Shown in pieces: positions 40,770 to 51,631 of a stretch of 64,000 nt of DNA (positions within the stretch are counted from its first letter, which is position 1; every line of letters begins with the position of its first letter). A program made the translations under genes and the position numbers. This DNA comes from Cordylochernes scorpioides (taxonomy: Eukaryota > Arthropoda > Arachnida > Pseudoscorpiones > Chernetidae), in contig CP092877.1 of assembly GCA_030710605.1 (NCBI GenBank), positions 496,001-560,000 of the forward strand, given 5' to 3'. Under the pieces are notes generated by a model. The model was given only the letters and a program-made list of their open reading frames with translations, searched no databases and had not been told where the DNA came from.

Positions 40770-42080
40770 CTAGTCGAATGACCCGGGCAACGCCCGGGTT
40801 TTACCCAATTAAATGTTTTTATTCAAATACTATTCGTTACAATTATAAATTGGCACCGTGGATGTCACTTTTGTGAAACGTCCCGCTCCAAACTTTTTGT
40901 GTTTTTAAAATCTATCTATATATAAAATTGAATGTCTGTCTGTCTGTACTCTATAGATTCAAAAACCATACATCCAATCGCCGTGAAATTTTGGGATATT
41001 ATTAGGTATATCACCGGGAAGGTTTTTGAAAAATAATTTCATGAATATCTTGAATATCCTTAGAGTTATTTGCAGATTTGTAGATTTAACTCGCAAGCAG
41101 CGCCCCCATTGTGACGATGATAACAAGTTTTCTTATCACTAAGTTTGTTATCTTAAATATTATTTATCAAAAGTAAGATTATCTCAGGATGACACGGCAA
41201 TTTATTTGATACAAGTATAATGATACAATTCCAAGGCGAATATACTATTCCTTTAACTTCCAATTACCGAGGGAACCAATTAATATTGATTTTATTCAAC
41301 TTATCGAGTATTTTTCAAGGGACCGGGAAAAATGTTCACGAGATAAAACTATGATTTTCTAATGTAGAAAATTAGGAAAGACAAAATTCAGGATGACACG
41401 GCACACAAGGACCGGGGGAAAAATGTTCACTTTATCGAGAGATTCAAATTTACGAGTTTCAAATTATCAAAATATATATATATTTTTTTATAAGTTTTTA
41501 GAGAATTGTTTTAACAAATGTTCGCTAGACAAACCTTTACTCGGGTAAAACCTCGGGCGAAGCCGGGTACATCCGCTAGTATAAAAATAAATATGTAAAT
41601 TTTCACAACGATATTTGAAAATTATATTATTTTGATTTTCAAATACTATTCGTTACAATTATAAATTGGCGCCGTGGATGTCACTCTTGTGAAACGTCCC
41701 GCTCCAAACTTTGTGTCTGAGAAGCCATATTTTTTATAGAAAGATGATCTGGCTTTTGTTTTCTGCTCGAATGAATGATTTTCTGTTTGAATTTTGTTCC
41801 TGCGTACAAAATAATGAACTGGTTTCACCCGTGGTCTCTGCTTTTTGGAATTTTTCCCGATATAATTTTGTATCTGATAATCAAACATGATACAGCAATA
41901 TCGTCATCATCATTTTCTGACTAAAAATATATAGTTTTAATAATTGATTTATATATTTTTTAAAATAGCCTATCGTCTTCCCCGTATTCTTTTACCAATG
42001 TTTGGAAATTTTTGTTTGAATTAGTGAACTACTGCGAATTTGTATACCGGACATACAAACATACAAATATTCATTTATAT
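40770..42080 (-). repeat. Minus-strand Helitron with a plus-strand Helitron inside
   Basis: On the minus strand CTAG (40770-40773) and a CCCGGGCGTTGCCCGGG hairpin mark a 3' end, followed inward by the GGCGCCAATTTATAATTG-type sub-terminal sequence. That body is broken by a plus-strand Helitron at 40915-41579. Related minus-strand sequence follows at about 41630-41900. No gene is credible; the open frame at about 41646-41888 is part of this repeat. Confidence 0.5.
40915..41579 (+). mobile_element. Short Helitron, complete ends
   Basis: 5' TCTATATATAAAATTGAATG; 3' hairpin (CTCGGGCGAAGCCGGG) and CTAG at 41576-41579. It carries the AATATTGATTTTATTCAACT segment shared with 38100-38450 and 39380. 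No coding. Confidence 0.7.
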
Positions 42081-42083
42081 ATA

Positions 42084-44598
42084 CACTTCGTTCTCTTTTT
42101 ATGCGGTTTTTTTTTTATGCGGTTTTGGAGTTATGCGGTGCAAGAAAAAAAAAATTATTCGAATATCGAAAATATTTTGGTGATTTACTTTTTATAGTAA
42201 ATTATCAGTGAACACATATTTATCACTGATGATACTCTGTGCAGTTGCCTTTTGACTGTTTGTAATATCTACCACATGTAAACATATGTCTTATAATTAA
42301 TATGCTATATCTGATGTTGGCCTAAAAGAAATAAAGTATTTCTTTTTAAACTTCCAAGTACTTCTTGCTTATTAACGTCAACAAATACAAGGACGTTACA
42401 CTACCGAAAACCGGAAGATAAATTTACTCAAGTGAATTGTAAGTTTTTTTGAATAATTTTAGTGCGTAATTGTACATTAAGTTTTTTCTATAATTTTTAG
42501 TCCTCTTAAAGAAAATGTGTGACAATAATAAAAAACAAAAAAGAAGTGCAATTTCGCTAGAAACCAAAATTATAATTCTCGATTGCTTGGCGAAAGGAGA
42601 AAGATCAACAGCAATAGGTAAACGTTATAATTTAGGCGAATCTACTATAAGAGCAATAAAAAAAAATGAAGCGGCAATAAGAAGATCAGTCAGATCTGGT
42701 ACAAATTTGAGTTCTAAAATTTCATCATATTCAAGAGGCACTTTAATAGAAAAAACAGAAAAGGCTCTCGTAATTTGGATTGAAGATTTAACTCAAAAAA
42801 GAATTCCGTTAGATGGACATTTAATCAAGATGAAAGCCCTTAAATTTTACAAGGAGTTAAAAGAATCAGAGCCATCTACATCTTCACGTGAAAGTAATCC
42901 ACAATTCTCTGCCAGCACAGGGTGGTTAACTGGTTTTATAAAAAGACATTCTTTTCATAATCTAAAAATAAAAGGTGAGGTGGCTTCTGCAGATGAAGAA
43001 GCTGCTAGAAAATATCCTGAAAAGTTGGCTAAAATTATTAAAGATGGAGGATATTGTGCCCATCAAATCTTCAATGCTGATGAAACAGGATTGTTTTGGA
43101 AAAAAATGCCAACCCGTACTTACATTGCAAAGTCCGAAAAAAATGCCAGTGGTTTTAAAGCTGCTAAAGATCGAGTTACTTTATTGCTGTGCAGCAATGC
43201 ATCTGGCGATCGAATGTTAAAACCGCTGCTTGTAAATCGATCTTTAAAACCACGTGCATTAAAAGGAAAAGACTTAAATACACTGCCCGTACATTGGATG
43301 GCAAACAAGAAGGCCTGGGTAACAACGGCTATTTTCACTGAATGGTTCAATAAATGCTTCGTACCCGAAGTAGAAAATTATATGAAAGAGATGGGTCTCG
43401 AATTTAAGATCTTATTAATTCTTGACAATGCACCAGGTCATCCAAACTTAGAACATCCAAATATAAAGGTAGTTTTTTTCCCTCCAAACACAACGAGCCT
43501 AATTCAACCATTAGATCAGGGAATTATTTCAACATTTAAAAAATATTATGTAAAATTCACTTTCCAATTCATTTTCGATAAACTGGAATCCGATACAATA
43601 ACAGTTACTGAAGTTTGGAAACAATTTAATATCTTGAACTGTGTAGATCATGTTGCGTTAGCAATTGCCGAGATAAAATCACAAACTTTAAATGCATGTT
43701 GGAAAGCTGCTTGGCCTGAATGCGTATCAAAGAGAAATGAATCAAATAGAACAACAATAGTAACATCAGATATTATTTCAATTGCTAAGGAAATAGGTGG
43801 GGAAGGTTTTGATGATTTTGGCGAGCATGATATAGAAGAATTGCTTGTGGACGAAGCCCTAAATGATGATGATATTTTGGAAAGTATGGTAGATACTACT
43901 AAAGATTTCGAAACAGTAGATAGCGAACTGGAAGATGTTACTCCACTGGACGAAAAATTACTTCGGGAAGGCCTTCAACTTTCCGGTAAATTGGAAATTT
44001 TTTTTATTCAAAATGATAATGATGTAGAACGCGCCTTAAAATTCCAACGTGATCTGAAATTTTGTATGTCTGGCTACAGAGAACTCTACAAAGAACTAGT
44101 CAAGCCATCACAGCGTTTGATTACTGACTACCTTGTCAAAGAAAAAAAAATCACTGAAGTTCCTAAAGAAGCATTACCATGTAGATCTGATGACGTAATT
44201 TTATCTTCAAGTGATGAAAGTGATCTTGCACCAATCCTCAAACGGGTTCGCACATTATCAGACAGCGAATAATGCTGAAAACATTCTTAATATGATTTTA
44301 AATAAAGTTTTGTTTATGTTTTTTTTTTTTACATATTAAGTTTTGTTTTTGTTATTAACACACATATGTGCCATTTATTAAAATATGATGAGAAAAAAAT
44401 TAAATCTTATTATTTATACATCTTTTTTTATGCGATTTCTAGTGCATTTTAAAACATTATTTAGGTTTTATGCGATTTTTTTTAATAAATGGAACGTATC
44501 CATCATTTTACATATAAATGTATGTCTTTTTTTGTGCGATTTTTTTTTTATGCGGATTCCCCTGGAACGCATCTACCGCATAAAAAAAGAACCAAGTG
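42084..44598 (+). mobile_element. Tigger/pogo-like DNA transposon, apparently complete
   Basis: Target TA flanks both ends (42082-42083 and 44599-44600). The inverted ends read CACTTCGTTCTC and CACTTGGTTCTT, both leading into TTTTTATGCGG. Several TTATGCGG or TGCGATTT motifs follow each end and could be transposase sites. It holds a single full-length transposase gene. Confidence 0.85.
42515..44272 (+). CDS. Tigger-type pogo transposase
   Basis: 585 residues, uninterrupted. The N-terminal CENP-B-type HTH pair spans about 1-150 (TKIIILDCLAKGERSTAIGK, ASTGWLTGFIKRHSFHNLKI). The DDE domain follows: D189 in FNADETGLFWKK, D304 in LLILDNAPGHP and D334 in TTSLIQPLDQGI, a DD29D spacing normal for Tigger/jerky-like proteins. 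An acidic C-terminal tail (DVILSSSDESDLAP) follows. The ATG lies 430 bp inside the left end, and the stop is followed by A/T-rich sequence with AATAAA at 44298-44303. All catalytic acids are present; this could be active or a domesticated jerky-like gene, but ends and TA sites favour a transposon. Confidence 0.93.
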   Translation: MCDNNKKQKRSAISLETKIIILDCLAKGERSTAIGKRYNLGESTIRAIKKNEAAIRRSVRSGTNLSSKISSYSRGTLIEKTEKALVIWIEDLTQKRIPLDGHLIKMKALKFYKELKESEPSTSSRESNPQFSASTGWLTGFIKRHSFHNLKIKGEVASADEEAARKYPEKLAKIIKDGGYCAHQIFNADETGLFWKKMPTRTYIAKSEKNASGFKAAKDRVTLLLCSNASGDRMLKPLLVNRSLKPRALKGKDLNTLPVHWMANKKAWVTTAIFTEWFNKCFVPEVENYMKEMGLEFKILLILDNAPGHPNLEHPNIKVVFFPPNTTSLIQPLDQGIISTFKKYYVKFTFQFIFDKLESDTITVTEVWKQFNILNCVDHVALAIAEIKSQTLNACWKAAWPECVSKRNESNRTTIVTSDIISIAKEIGGEGFDDFGEHDIEELLVDEALNDDDILESMVDTTKDFETVDSELEDVTPLDEKLLREGLQLSGKLEIFFIQNDNDVERALKFQRDLKFCMSGYRELYKELVKPSQRLITDYLVKEKKITEVPKEALPCRSDDVILSSSDESDLAPILKRVRTLSDSE

Positions 44599-44600
44599 TA

Positions 44601-45685
44601 TATAGATATTATATTATATATCATTATTATCATTATATTCTGTGTGTTCCGGAATATTATTATCAATAATATTCGTTAGGCAAACTTTCACTCGGATAAA
44701 ACCCGGGCGAAGCCGGGTACACATCCGCTAGTATATATATGTATATATATATGTTACCAGCTTCCCCCAGTTTTTACCCGAGTAAAAGTTTGCTTAACGA
44801 GCATTTGTTAAAACGATTATAGCAAACATCCAATCCCTACTGAATCTATACTTGTCTATACTCTCGATAATTTGAAATTTTTTCCAGGTCCCTTGAAAAA
44901 TACTCGATAAGTTGAATAAAATCAATATTAATTGCCCGGTTTTTACCCGAAGTTTTCCTAACGAACATTGGTTAAAACGATTCTAGAAAAAATCCAATCC
45001 ACCTATATATAGATTTATAAACGTATATAAATATTGTTATATGCATTAAAAAATATATTTTTGAAACACATAATTTTTTTAAAACATTCATTAAATTTTA
45101 AATAAGATATTTTCTTTAAATATATATTAATATTGAAATGCCAAGTTTTTACAACGTCATTAATATTATATTACTAAATTCTCAAATTAAATATTAAATT
45201 TATTATACTTGGAACACATTTTAGCATTTTTACAATTTATATATGTAATTTTACAAGAGACCGCGAGAGGCGCTGTTTGCGAGTAAGAGTAGAAAATTTG
45301 CTAAAAAATTGCAACGAATATTTATTTCAAATCAATATCAAGCCATAAACCCTCCCAGTAGTATAGTAAATAACTTCCTAAAGTTTCACGGCGATTGGAT
45401 AATCTTAGCTTTTAAAAACATTCATTGTGTAAACAAACTACATTTAAAATTCTTAACCAATCAAAATCATTTATCGACGCGACCAGTGCGGCGGTAAAAG
45501 GCTGGAACTAACACTTTTTGTTTTTTTTATTAAAAAAAACACATTAACCTTTTTAGTTTTTTTTTGAATAGGCTATATGTTAAACGAAATCTTCAGCCAC
45601 CTACATGCGAAATTCCATAATGATTGATTCTGTAGATTTTGCGCAACGCGAAAACAAACATCGATTTTGGATTTCATTTTATAGA
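44601..45685. repeat. Helitron pieces on both strands
   Basis: A plus-strand 3' end lies at about 44700-44731 (hairpin CCCGGGCGAAGCCGGG, CTAG at 44728-44731). From about 44755 a decayed minus-strand element runs to its head near 45685 (reverse of TCTATAAAATGAAATCC). It is of the same family as 30151-30790. No gene. Confidence 0.55.
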
Positions 45686-45876
45686 TACAGTTAAACCTGT
45701 CTATAGCTCCCTCTCTTTTGACTCACCAAAATGGGGTGCTATAGAGAGGGGGTGCTTTAGACAGGTCACTTTTAATGTAAATCGCATCGTACTACGTATT
45801 TAAAATCGGGCGCTATAGAGAAGAAGTCGCTATTTAGAGGGGGCGCTATATAAAGGTTAAAATGTATATATATATT

Positions 45877-47273
45877 CAGTAAAACCCCTCTATAGTGAAC
45901 CCCAATGGGACAGAGATTTTGGTTCACTATAGCCACGGTTTGGCCATTTTTTTCCAACTTTTACTAAATTTTTAGACCGTATAATTAAAAAAACAGCCAT
46001 ACAAACAGGAAAAGGCAGCCACTTAATAATGGTCACTTTGTTTTAATTCCCTAAATTGACCTATTTCTTTACAGCAATGCTGAATATCGAAAGAAGTCAT
46101 TTTATAATAGGTTATTCTTATCATTAGCATACATGTTTATATATATAAACCTATGTATTAATTAAAAATTAAGCCAAATCCCCTAGGCAAAACATTATTA
46201 ATAATATATTTAAAAGGTATAAGAGTATTTTAGAACATCTTTTTCAAATAATACTAAAATTATTTGAAAAAATGTCTCTAATACCTTGTTGTTTGAAAGT
46301 GAAAATTAAAATTTGAAAATCAGAATTGTCTTAAAATATCGTTATTTCCATCAAAGGAATAAAGCTCCGTGTATTCTGAATCAATTGAGGATGAATCAAA
46401 AGTATCCAATTCAGAAAAATCGGACCCGAAACATGTTGATACGATAGCGCGATCGGTAAAATTGCGAATAAAAAAACGCCAATTTACAAACACAAAATCG
46501 GTGGTAAAAACGGCCGGCCAGGGGGAATATTTGCGAACCCTGAATGAGTCATATACCTAACAAGAATTCCATTCTAAAAATAGAACTGTAGTGGTAGTTT
46601 TTGAGAATTTATAAGTCGATTTGTTTGTGGCTCATGAGACACGGGGAACTTGGGGGTACTGTTTTTTTTTTCCCTTCTTCTTTCAATTCCAGTTTCCACA
46701 TATTCTTCTGACATTTATATTGAATTTTGTTTTTTAACCTGTTATTCAAACCATTTCTGGCTTTTAAAATTATTTGAAATTATTATTTAGCCAAGTTTAA
46801 ACTTGATATAGAACGCTTCTAAAAGGGCATGCTGCCACTATTTTTTCAGAACGCCATTCTTTATTTTTTTCTTTATTTTGGAAGCGATTTGTATTTGTCT
46901 TCTATTTCAAAATTGTCGAATGCAAAGATATTCTATTAAATAAAAGTATAATGTGTAAAATTTATACAACATATAGCAAAAATATAATTTTTTGTTTTGA
47001 AATCGCGATCCGTGAGCTGAAACATGCTCAAAATTTTGTTGTTTTAAAAAATTTAAATCTCAATTATAAGTTCGTTATAAGCCTTGTATTTTTAATAAAT
47101 TTTATCATTTTGGGACTGAAAATAGGTTCGTCATAGGGTAGTTCGTTATTTTAAAAATCACAAAGTTCGTTATAACGATGGTATTTTCAATGGAATGGAA
47201 TTGGGAATCGCCGTGGGTTCGTTTTAGGGGAAGGTTCGCTATATCCAGGGTTCGTATAAGCGGGGTTTTACTG
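45877..47273. mobile_element. Nested pogo-like element 1, no transposase
   Basis: Ends CAGTAAAACCCCTCTATAGT and, inverted, CAGTAAAACCCCGCTTATAC. The right flank is TA; the left flank is TT, a likely mutation. The interior has only scattered short frames (for example 46369-46560) and long AT-rich stretches; I see no transposase motif. Confidence 0.75.
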
Positions 47274-47344
47274 TATATATTTCAATATAAGATGATATGT
47301 TTTTGACTAATTTCAAACAAACATGATGCAGCATTTCCCCAATA

Positions 47345-48819
47345 CAGTAATCCCTCGTTAAGACGAACTCAACGGGAGAACGAAATACCCTTTTCGTCTT
47401 AAAAGAATATATACCGAATTCGTATAAACCGAATTCGTATTAGACGAATTGAATTCGTGGTATCCGGGGGTTGTACTTATGTACTACTGATGAGTAAGAA
47501 AACTACATTTCTGAGGAATAACAAATAAATTTATTTGAAAACAATATTAATGAAAATATTTTATAATTTTAAGGAACAACAATTATGTATATGTATGTAC
47601 ATAAAGTATTTTATTTTAAAAGACAATATGGATAATATAATCACAATGTAAGGCAATAACATGAGAATATAAGTTTATTTTAAAACACAAATAAAAAAGA
47701 ACAACAAAAGAAACAACTTACATAATATACTTGGTACATACAATGTTTATGTGTATGCAGCATATGCAGTATGCATAGAGTATCCTATATCTGGGTTTTC
47801 TCTGCAGGCTTCAGAAAGTCTGTTATAGTGTTTTGGTGGTATTTGATTGGGCGCTGTTTCAGACACTCCCTTTTTATTTTATCCAGGTCATCTTCAAAAT
47901 GAACATCAATATCCGCAGAGGTTTTGGACAGCTTCTGGAGGGTTTCGAGGGCCGCGATTACTTCCCTTCTAGTAGGCATCATTATCTCTTCTTTCGCCTC
48001 ATCGTCTTCTGTTTCTTCTTCTTCTTTTCTTCTAATTCGGGTGAACCGCAAATTTCCAACCCTTCATCCAGGGCAACATACTCCAGGAAAGTCAAAGTCT
48101 CAGCTGGGTTTGTAGCTGAAAGGAGTTTGGTCCATTCTTCAGGCTCATCAAGCATTGTTTCTGGAAGTGAAAACGAATCAGCTGTTTTTTCCACACCCAA
48201 TGAGACACTTATTTCTTTAGCCTTTTCTTTGACAAGTGCGCCGGATACAGGAATATTATTTTGTCTACTTTTTATAAACCATTTTAAAAGCTCATCTTCC
48301 ACGTCTTGATGGGATGCTTTTCGAAGTCGTTTTGAAGAGCTCGAAGACCCTGAGGCAACAGCCGCATCTATTTTTTCTTTGCTTTTTAGAATGGTTGATA
48401 ATGTGGATTTCGCAATTTGAAAATTTGGCACAATAGAGTCGAAATTTTCCACTGATTGAGTACATGGAACGACCCCAAGGGGATGGTTTCATAGAAAATG
48501 AGTCATCATAACAAACAAAGGACGAATGTTTACACAAAAGACAAAGAGAGCCAATACTTGATATCAACGGCGTTTTTGTTGTTTTAATAGTTTATTGTTT
48601 TACTTATAACTCGCCTTTAAAAACATATTAGAATTCGTTTTAACCGATTGATTAGTTCTGCTGGGGTCTAAATTTAATTCGTATTTCGTCATAACCGAAT
48701 ATTTCGTCTTAACCGGCAAAATCTCTTTGGAAAGCATTGAAATTTAACGGGGGAAAATAAACGGTTCGCGCAAACCGAGAGTTCGTATAATCCGAGTTCG
48801 TAATAACGAGGGATTACTG
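47345..48819 (-). mobile_element. Nested pogo/Tigger element 2, internally deleted
   Basis: Ends CAGTAATCCCTCGTTAAGAC and, inverted, CAGTAATCCCTCGTTATTAC; TA duplicates at 47343-47344 and 48820-48821. The right arm of the host palindrome shows the uninterrupted target (CCCCAATATAGAGG), proving the insertion point. It holds remnants of a transposase gene on the minus strand. Confidence 0.85.
47785..48452 (-). pseudogene. Tigger transposase remnant lacking the DDE core
   Basis: One frame gives a CENP-B-type HTH segment (FDSIVPNFQIAKSTLSTILK, DVEDELLKWFIKSRQNNIPV). A second frame gives a Tigger C-terminal tail (RREVIAALETLQKLSKTSAD, ending FLKPAEKTQI). The roughly 250-residue catalytic domain between them is gone and the frames do not match, so it makes no active transposase. 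Confidence 0.72.
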
Positions 48820-49815
48820 TATAGAGGTATTCACGTTCTTGTGAATTTTTGTTAATGCATTATTATAACAATACTAGAATAATGGCCAGTTCTACAAACA
48901 GGTGTAGAACGACAGCCAGTCCAGACCCTGTTTAAAGTCTTACTTTATTAAAGTTAAAAATAAAGTTCAGAAAGTCTATATATTTCACAAATGTATTTTA
49001 AATTCACCAAATGTGAATTAATGGGAGAAACTGTTCTCCACGATATAATGTTTAATTATTTTTTTCTATTCTCCGAATATAAATATATTAAAAATAAGAA
49101 TGGGATATCCTGAACAGGAGCACATATGCTTTTCAGAAGGCAGAGCGCCATCTGGTAGAACAAAAATCAACTAAACATTGATTTAACCTGTTCCTTGTTT
49201 AGTTGAATTCTGTTCTACCAGATGGCGCTCTGCCTTCTTAAAAGCACATTTGCTCCTGGTCAGGATATAGCTTTTTTATTTTTAATAATATATATTCATA
49301 TATATATTCGGAGAATAGAAAAAATAATTATGTGTTAAACATTATATCGTGAAGAACAGTTTCTCCCATTTAGTAAATTTAAAATACATTTGTGAAATAT
49401 ATAGACTTTCTGAACTTTATTTTTAGCTTTAATAAAGTAAGACTTTAAACAGGCTCAGGACTGGCTGTCGTTCTACACCTGTTTGTAGAACTGGCCATTA
49501 TTCTAGTATTGTTATAATAATGCATTAACAAAAATTCACAAGAACGTGAATACCTCTATATTGGGGAAATGCTGAATCATGTTTGATTGAAATTAGTCAA
49601 AAACATATAATCTTAAATTGAAAAAAAAAATATATATATATATACATAGTCAAACCTGTCTATAGCGCCTCCTCTAAAGAGCGCCCGATTTTAAATACGT
49701 AGTACGATGCGATTTACATTAAAAGTGACCTGTCTATAGAACCCCCTATCTATAGCACCCTATTTTGGTGAGTCCCAAGAGGGGGCGCTATAGACAGGTT
49801 CAACTGTATATATAG

Positions 49816-50301
49816 TGAAACGATGCAGCAGAGAAGTAGTAGGGAAGAAGTGGGAACGCCAAGAGAAGAAGGGCCCCTTCCAGGAAGTGTGGATTGACAA
49901 ATTCCAGGGGAGGAGGTGGCAGACAGAGGCAGTCCAGCTGGCGTCGCCGTGGGGAAGGGATCAGCCGAGTCAGCTGGCCGGCCTGCCGGGGATTGGTGTG
50001 TGCCGAGAAAACATGGCAGTCTGGGGGAAGAAGTCTGTCTGGTGAAAACGGGACCTGCAGCGAGGAGAACGGCGGTGGTGACGACAGACGCGGCAAGTTG
50101 GCGCCGGGACTGTGTGGATTAACAAGTGGAGTACGAGGAGGAACCTACCTGGAGCGGCATTGAAGGCAAGTCTATCTACTGTATAGTTACTTATCTAAGC
50201 TCTTACAATAAATATACCGCACTAAGCTGTATCCTAAAGAATCCACATTGTTCTCTTAGAACCTTGAACGCAAACATCGACGGCTGAGAAGCGTCGTAAC
50301 A
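49816..50301 (+). repeat. 5' LTR of a broken Gypsy-type element
   Basis: It starts TGAAACGATGCAGC and ends GCGTCGTAACA, directly before a PBS. AATAAA at about 50210 is a likely polyadenylation signal. The start is the nearest TG after the palindromic element and is uncertain. No 3' LTR is in the window. Confidence 0.6.
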
Positions 50302-50303
50302 TT

Positions 50304-50320
50304 TGGTGTCAGATGTGGGG
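50304..50320 (+). promoter_or_regulatory. Primer-binding site
   Basis: TGGTGTCAGATGTGGGG two bases after the LTR end, close to the TGGTGTCAGAAGTGGG PBS common in Metaviridae. Confidence 0.7.
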
Positions 50321-50354
50321 TACAGCTTAGTTAATTTTAATTGAAGATTTTATT

Positions 50355-51105
50355 TTGCGCCAATTTAAAAAGAAAAATGGAAAAACTAACCGACCCCGAA
50401 ATCGAAAAATTCACAAAATTGCTCAGTCTGATAAGCCAGAATTAGATGTGCTCGGAGAAACCGTTAGATCGACTACTAAAGGGATTACTCCATTGGAATC
50501 TCGATTGAGCCGACTCGAGCATAATCGGAATGTCAAACGTTCTGCCACACCCATGTCTTGCGAAGTTAAGTTCAATGTACTACCGCCAGAAAATCCTGAT
50601 GGCTTTTCAAAAACAATCACAGCAACCAATAGCTCACGTATTCAATGTCTGAGGGGACAAAAAAACGATCCCAGGTGATGAAGAACCCGACAAGCCCATC
50701 ACAACAAAGATCATCACGTCAGGAGACGTTGTAAGTGAACTGCCAGAATCTACGCTAGAAGATTCTTCCGTGATCCAGAAGTCCGAAGAGTGTCGACAGC
50801 AGGAAATGATCCAGACTGGTTGTGTAGCGGAGGAGGGTGAGCTGATCGCCTCCGACAACGGCTGTGGCACGAGTGTTTTGTATAAAATCAAGCGGACGGA
50901 AGGAGAATGCCCTCAAGGTGATATACAGAGCGAAAATTCAACCCCTGGGATTCTTTCTGAAATACTCCATGAGAACAGCAACGATCTTGGCGAGCTGCAG
51001 TGCGACAGCGTGGCTGACTTCAGCGACAGTGTCAGACTGTCAGGGACTACAGCGGCGATCCAACTGGACGGGACGGAGCTGGGTGCTCCGTGGAAGTGCG
51101 ACTAG
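50355..51105 (+). pseudogene. gag-like remnant after the PBS
   Basis: Two short frames follow the PBS: 50355-50678 (basic start MRQFKKKNGKTNRPRNRK) and 50770-51105 (acidic, MIQKSEECRQQEMIQTGCVA). Neither has a recognised domain; position after LTR and PBS suggests a decayed gag. 51106-51631 holds no gene that I can support. Confidence 0.4.
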
Positions 51106-51631
51106 GCTAGATGGTCGAAGCACCCTGAAGTTGGAGCCGGCAACCCGACTGAACGGGATAGAGCATTGGACGCTCTGTGGAAGTCCGACGACAATGTCTT
51201 ATACTTTTATTATATTTATTTAACAACGCTGCTACTATATGACATCATTTGTAAGATTTATTCACGGACAGGAATCTTTGGCAGGAGTTACAGAAGTGAA
51301 GAACTTTAACAAGAATTCAAGAAAAGAAATATAACAATATTTGCGAGGTATAATTGTTAAAATTATTATCATATTTGTTCTTGTGTGTAATTGAAAATAT
51401 GGAAACTCTCTCGGATGAATCAAATTAGTTATGAATGCAGAAAAAACATAAGTGAGGAATCTATTAAGCATTAACCTGCTGAACCAATAAAAAAATCATT
51501 CAATATTAATTTAACATTTTCAAATAGATTTAAATCAATATGAGACTATTTTTTATATTAATACAAGATTAATTTATTAAATTTATATATATACAATAAT
51601 ATCAGAGAACTTGATAAAAGTCGTTTTTCAC

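Larger units (their letters stand above)
45688..49806. mobile_element. Palindromic pogo-like (foldback) element with two nested pogo elements
   Basis: TA at 45686-45687 and 49807-49808. The ends are CAGTTAAACCTGTCTATAGC and the inverse of CAGTTGAACCTGTCTATAGC. With the two nested elements removed, the left arm (45688-45876, 47274-47344, 48820-about 49165) is the inverted copy of the right arm (about 49195-49806) over its whole length of about 600 bp. The centre is near 49180. It has no coding capacity and must rely on a pogo transposase. Confidence 0.85.
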
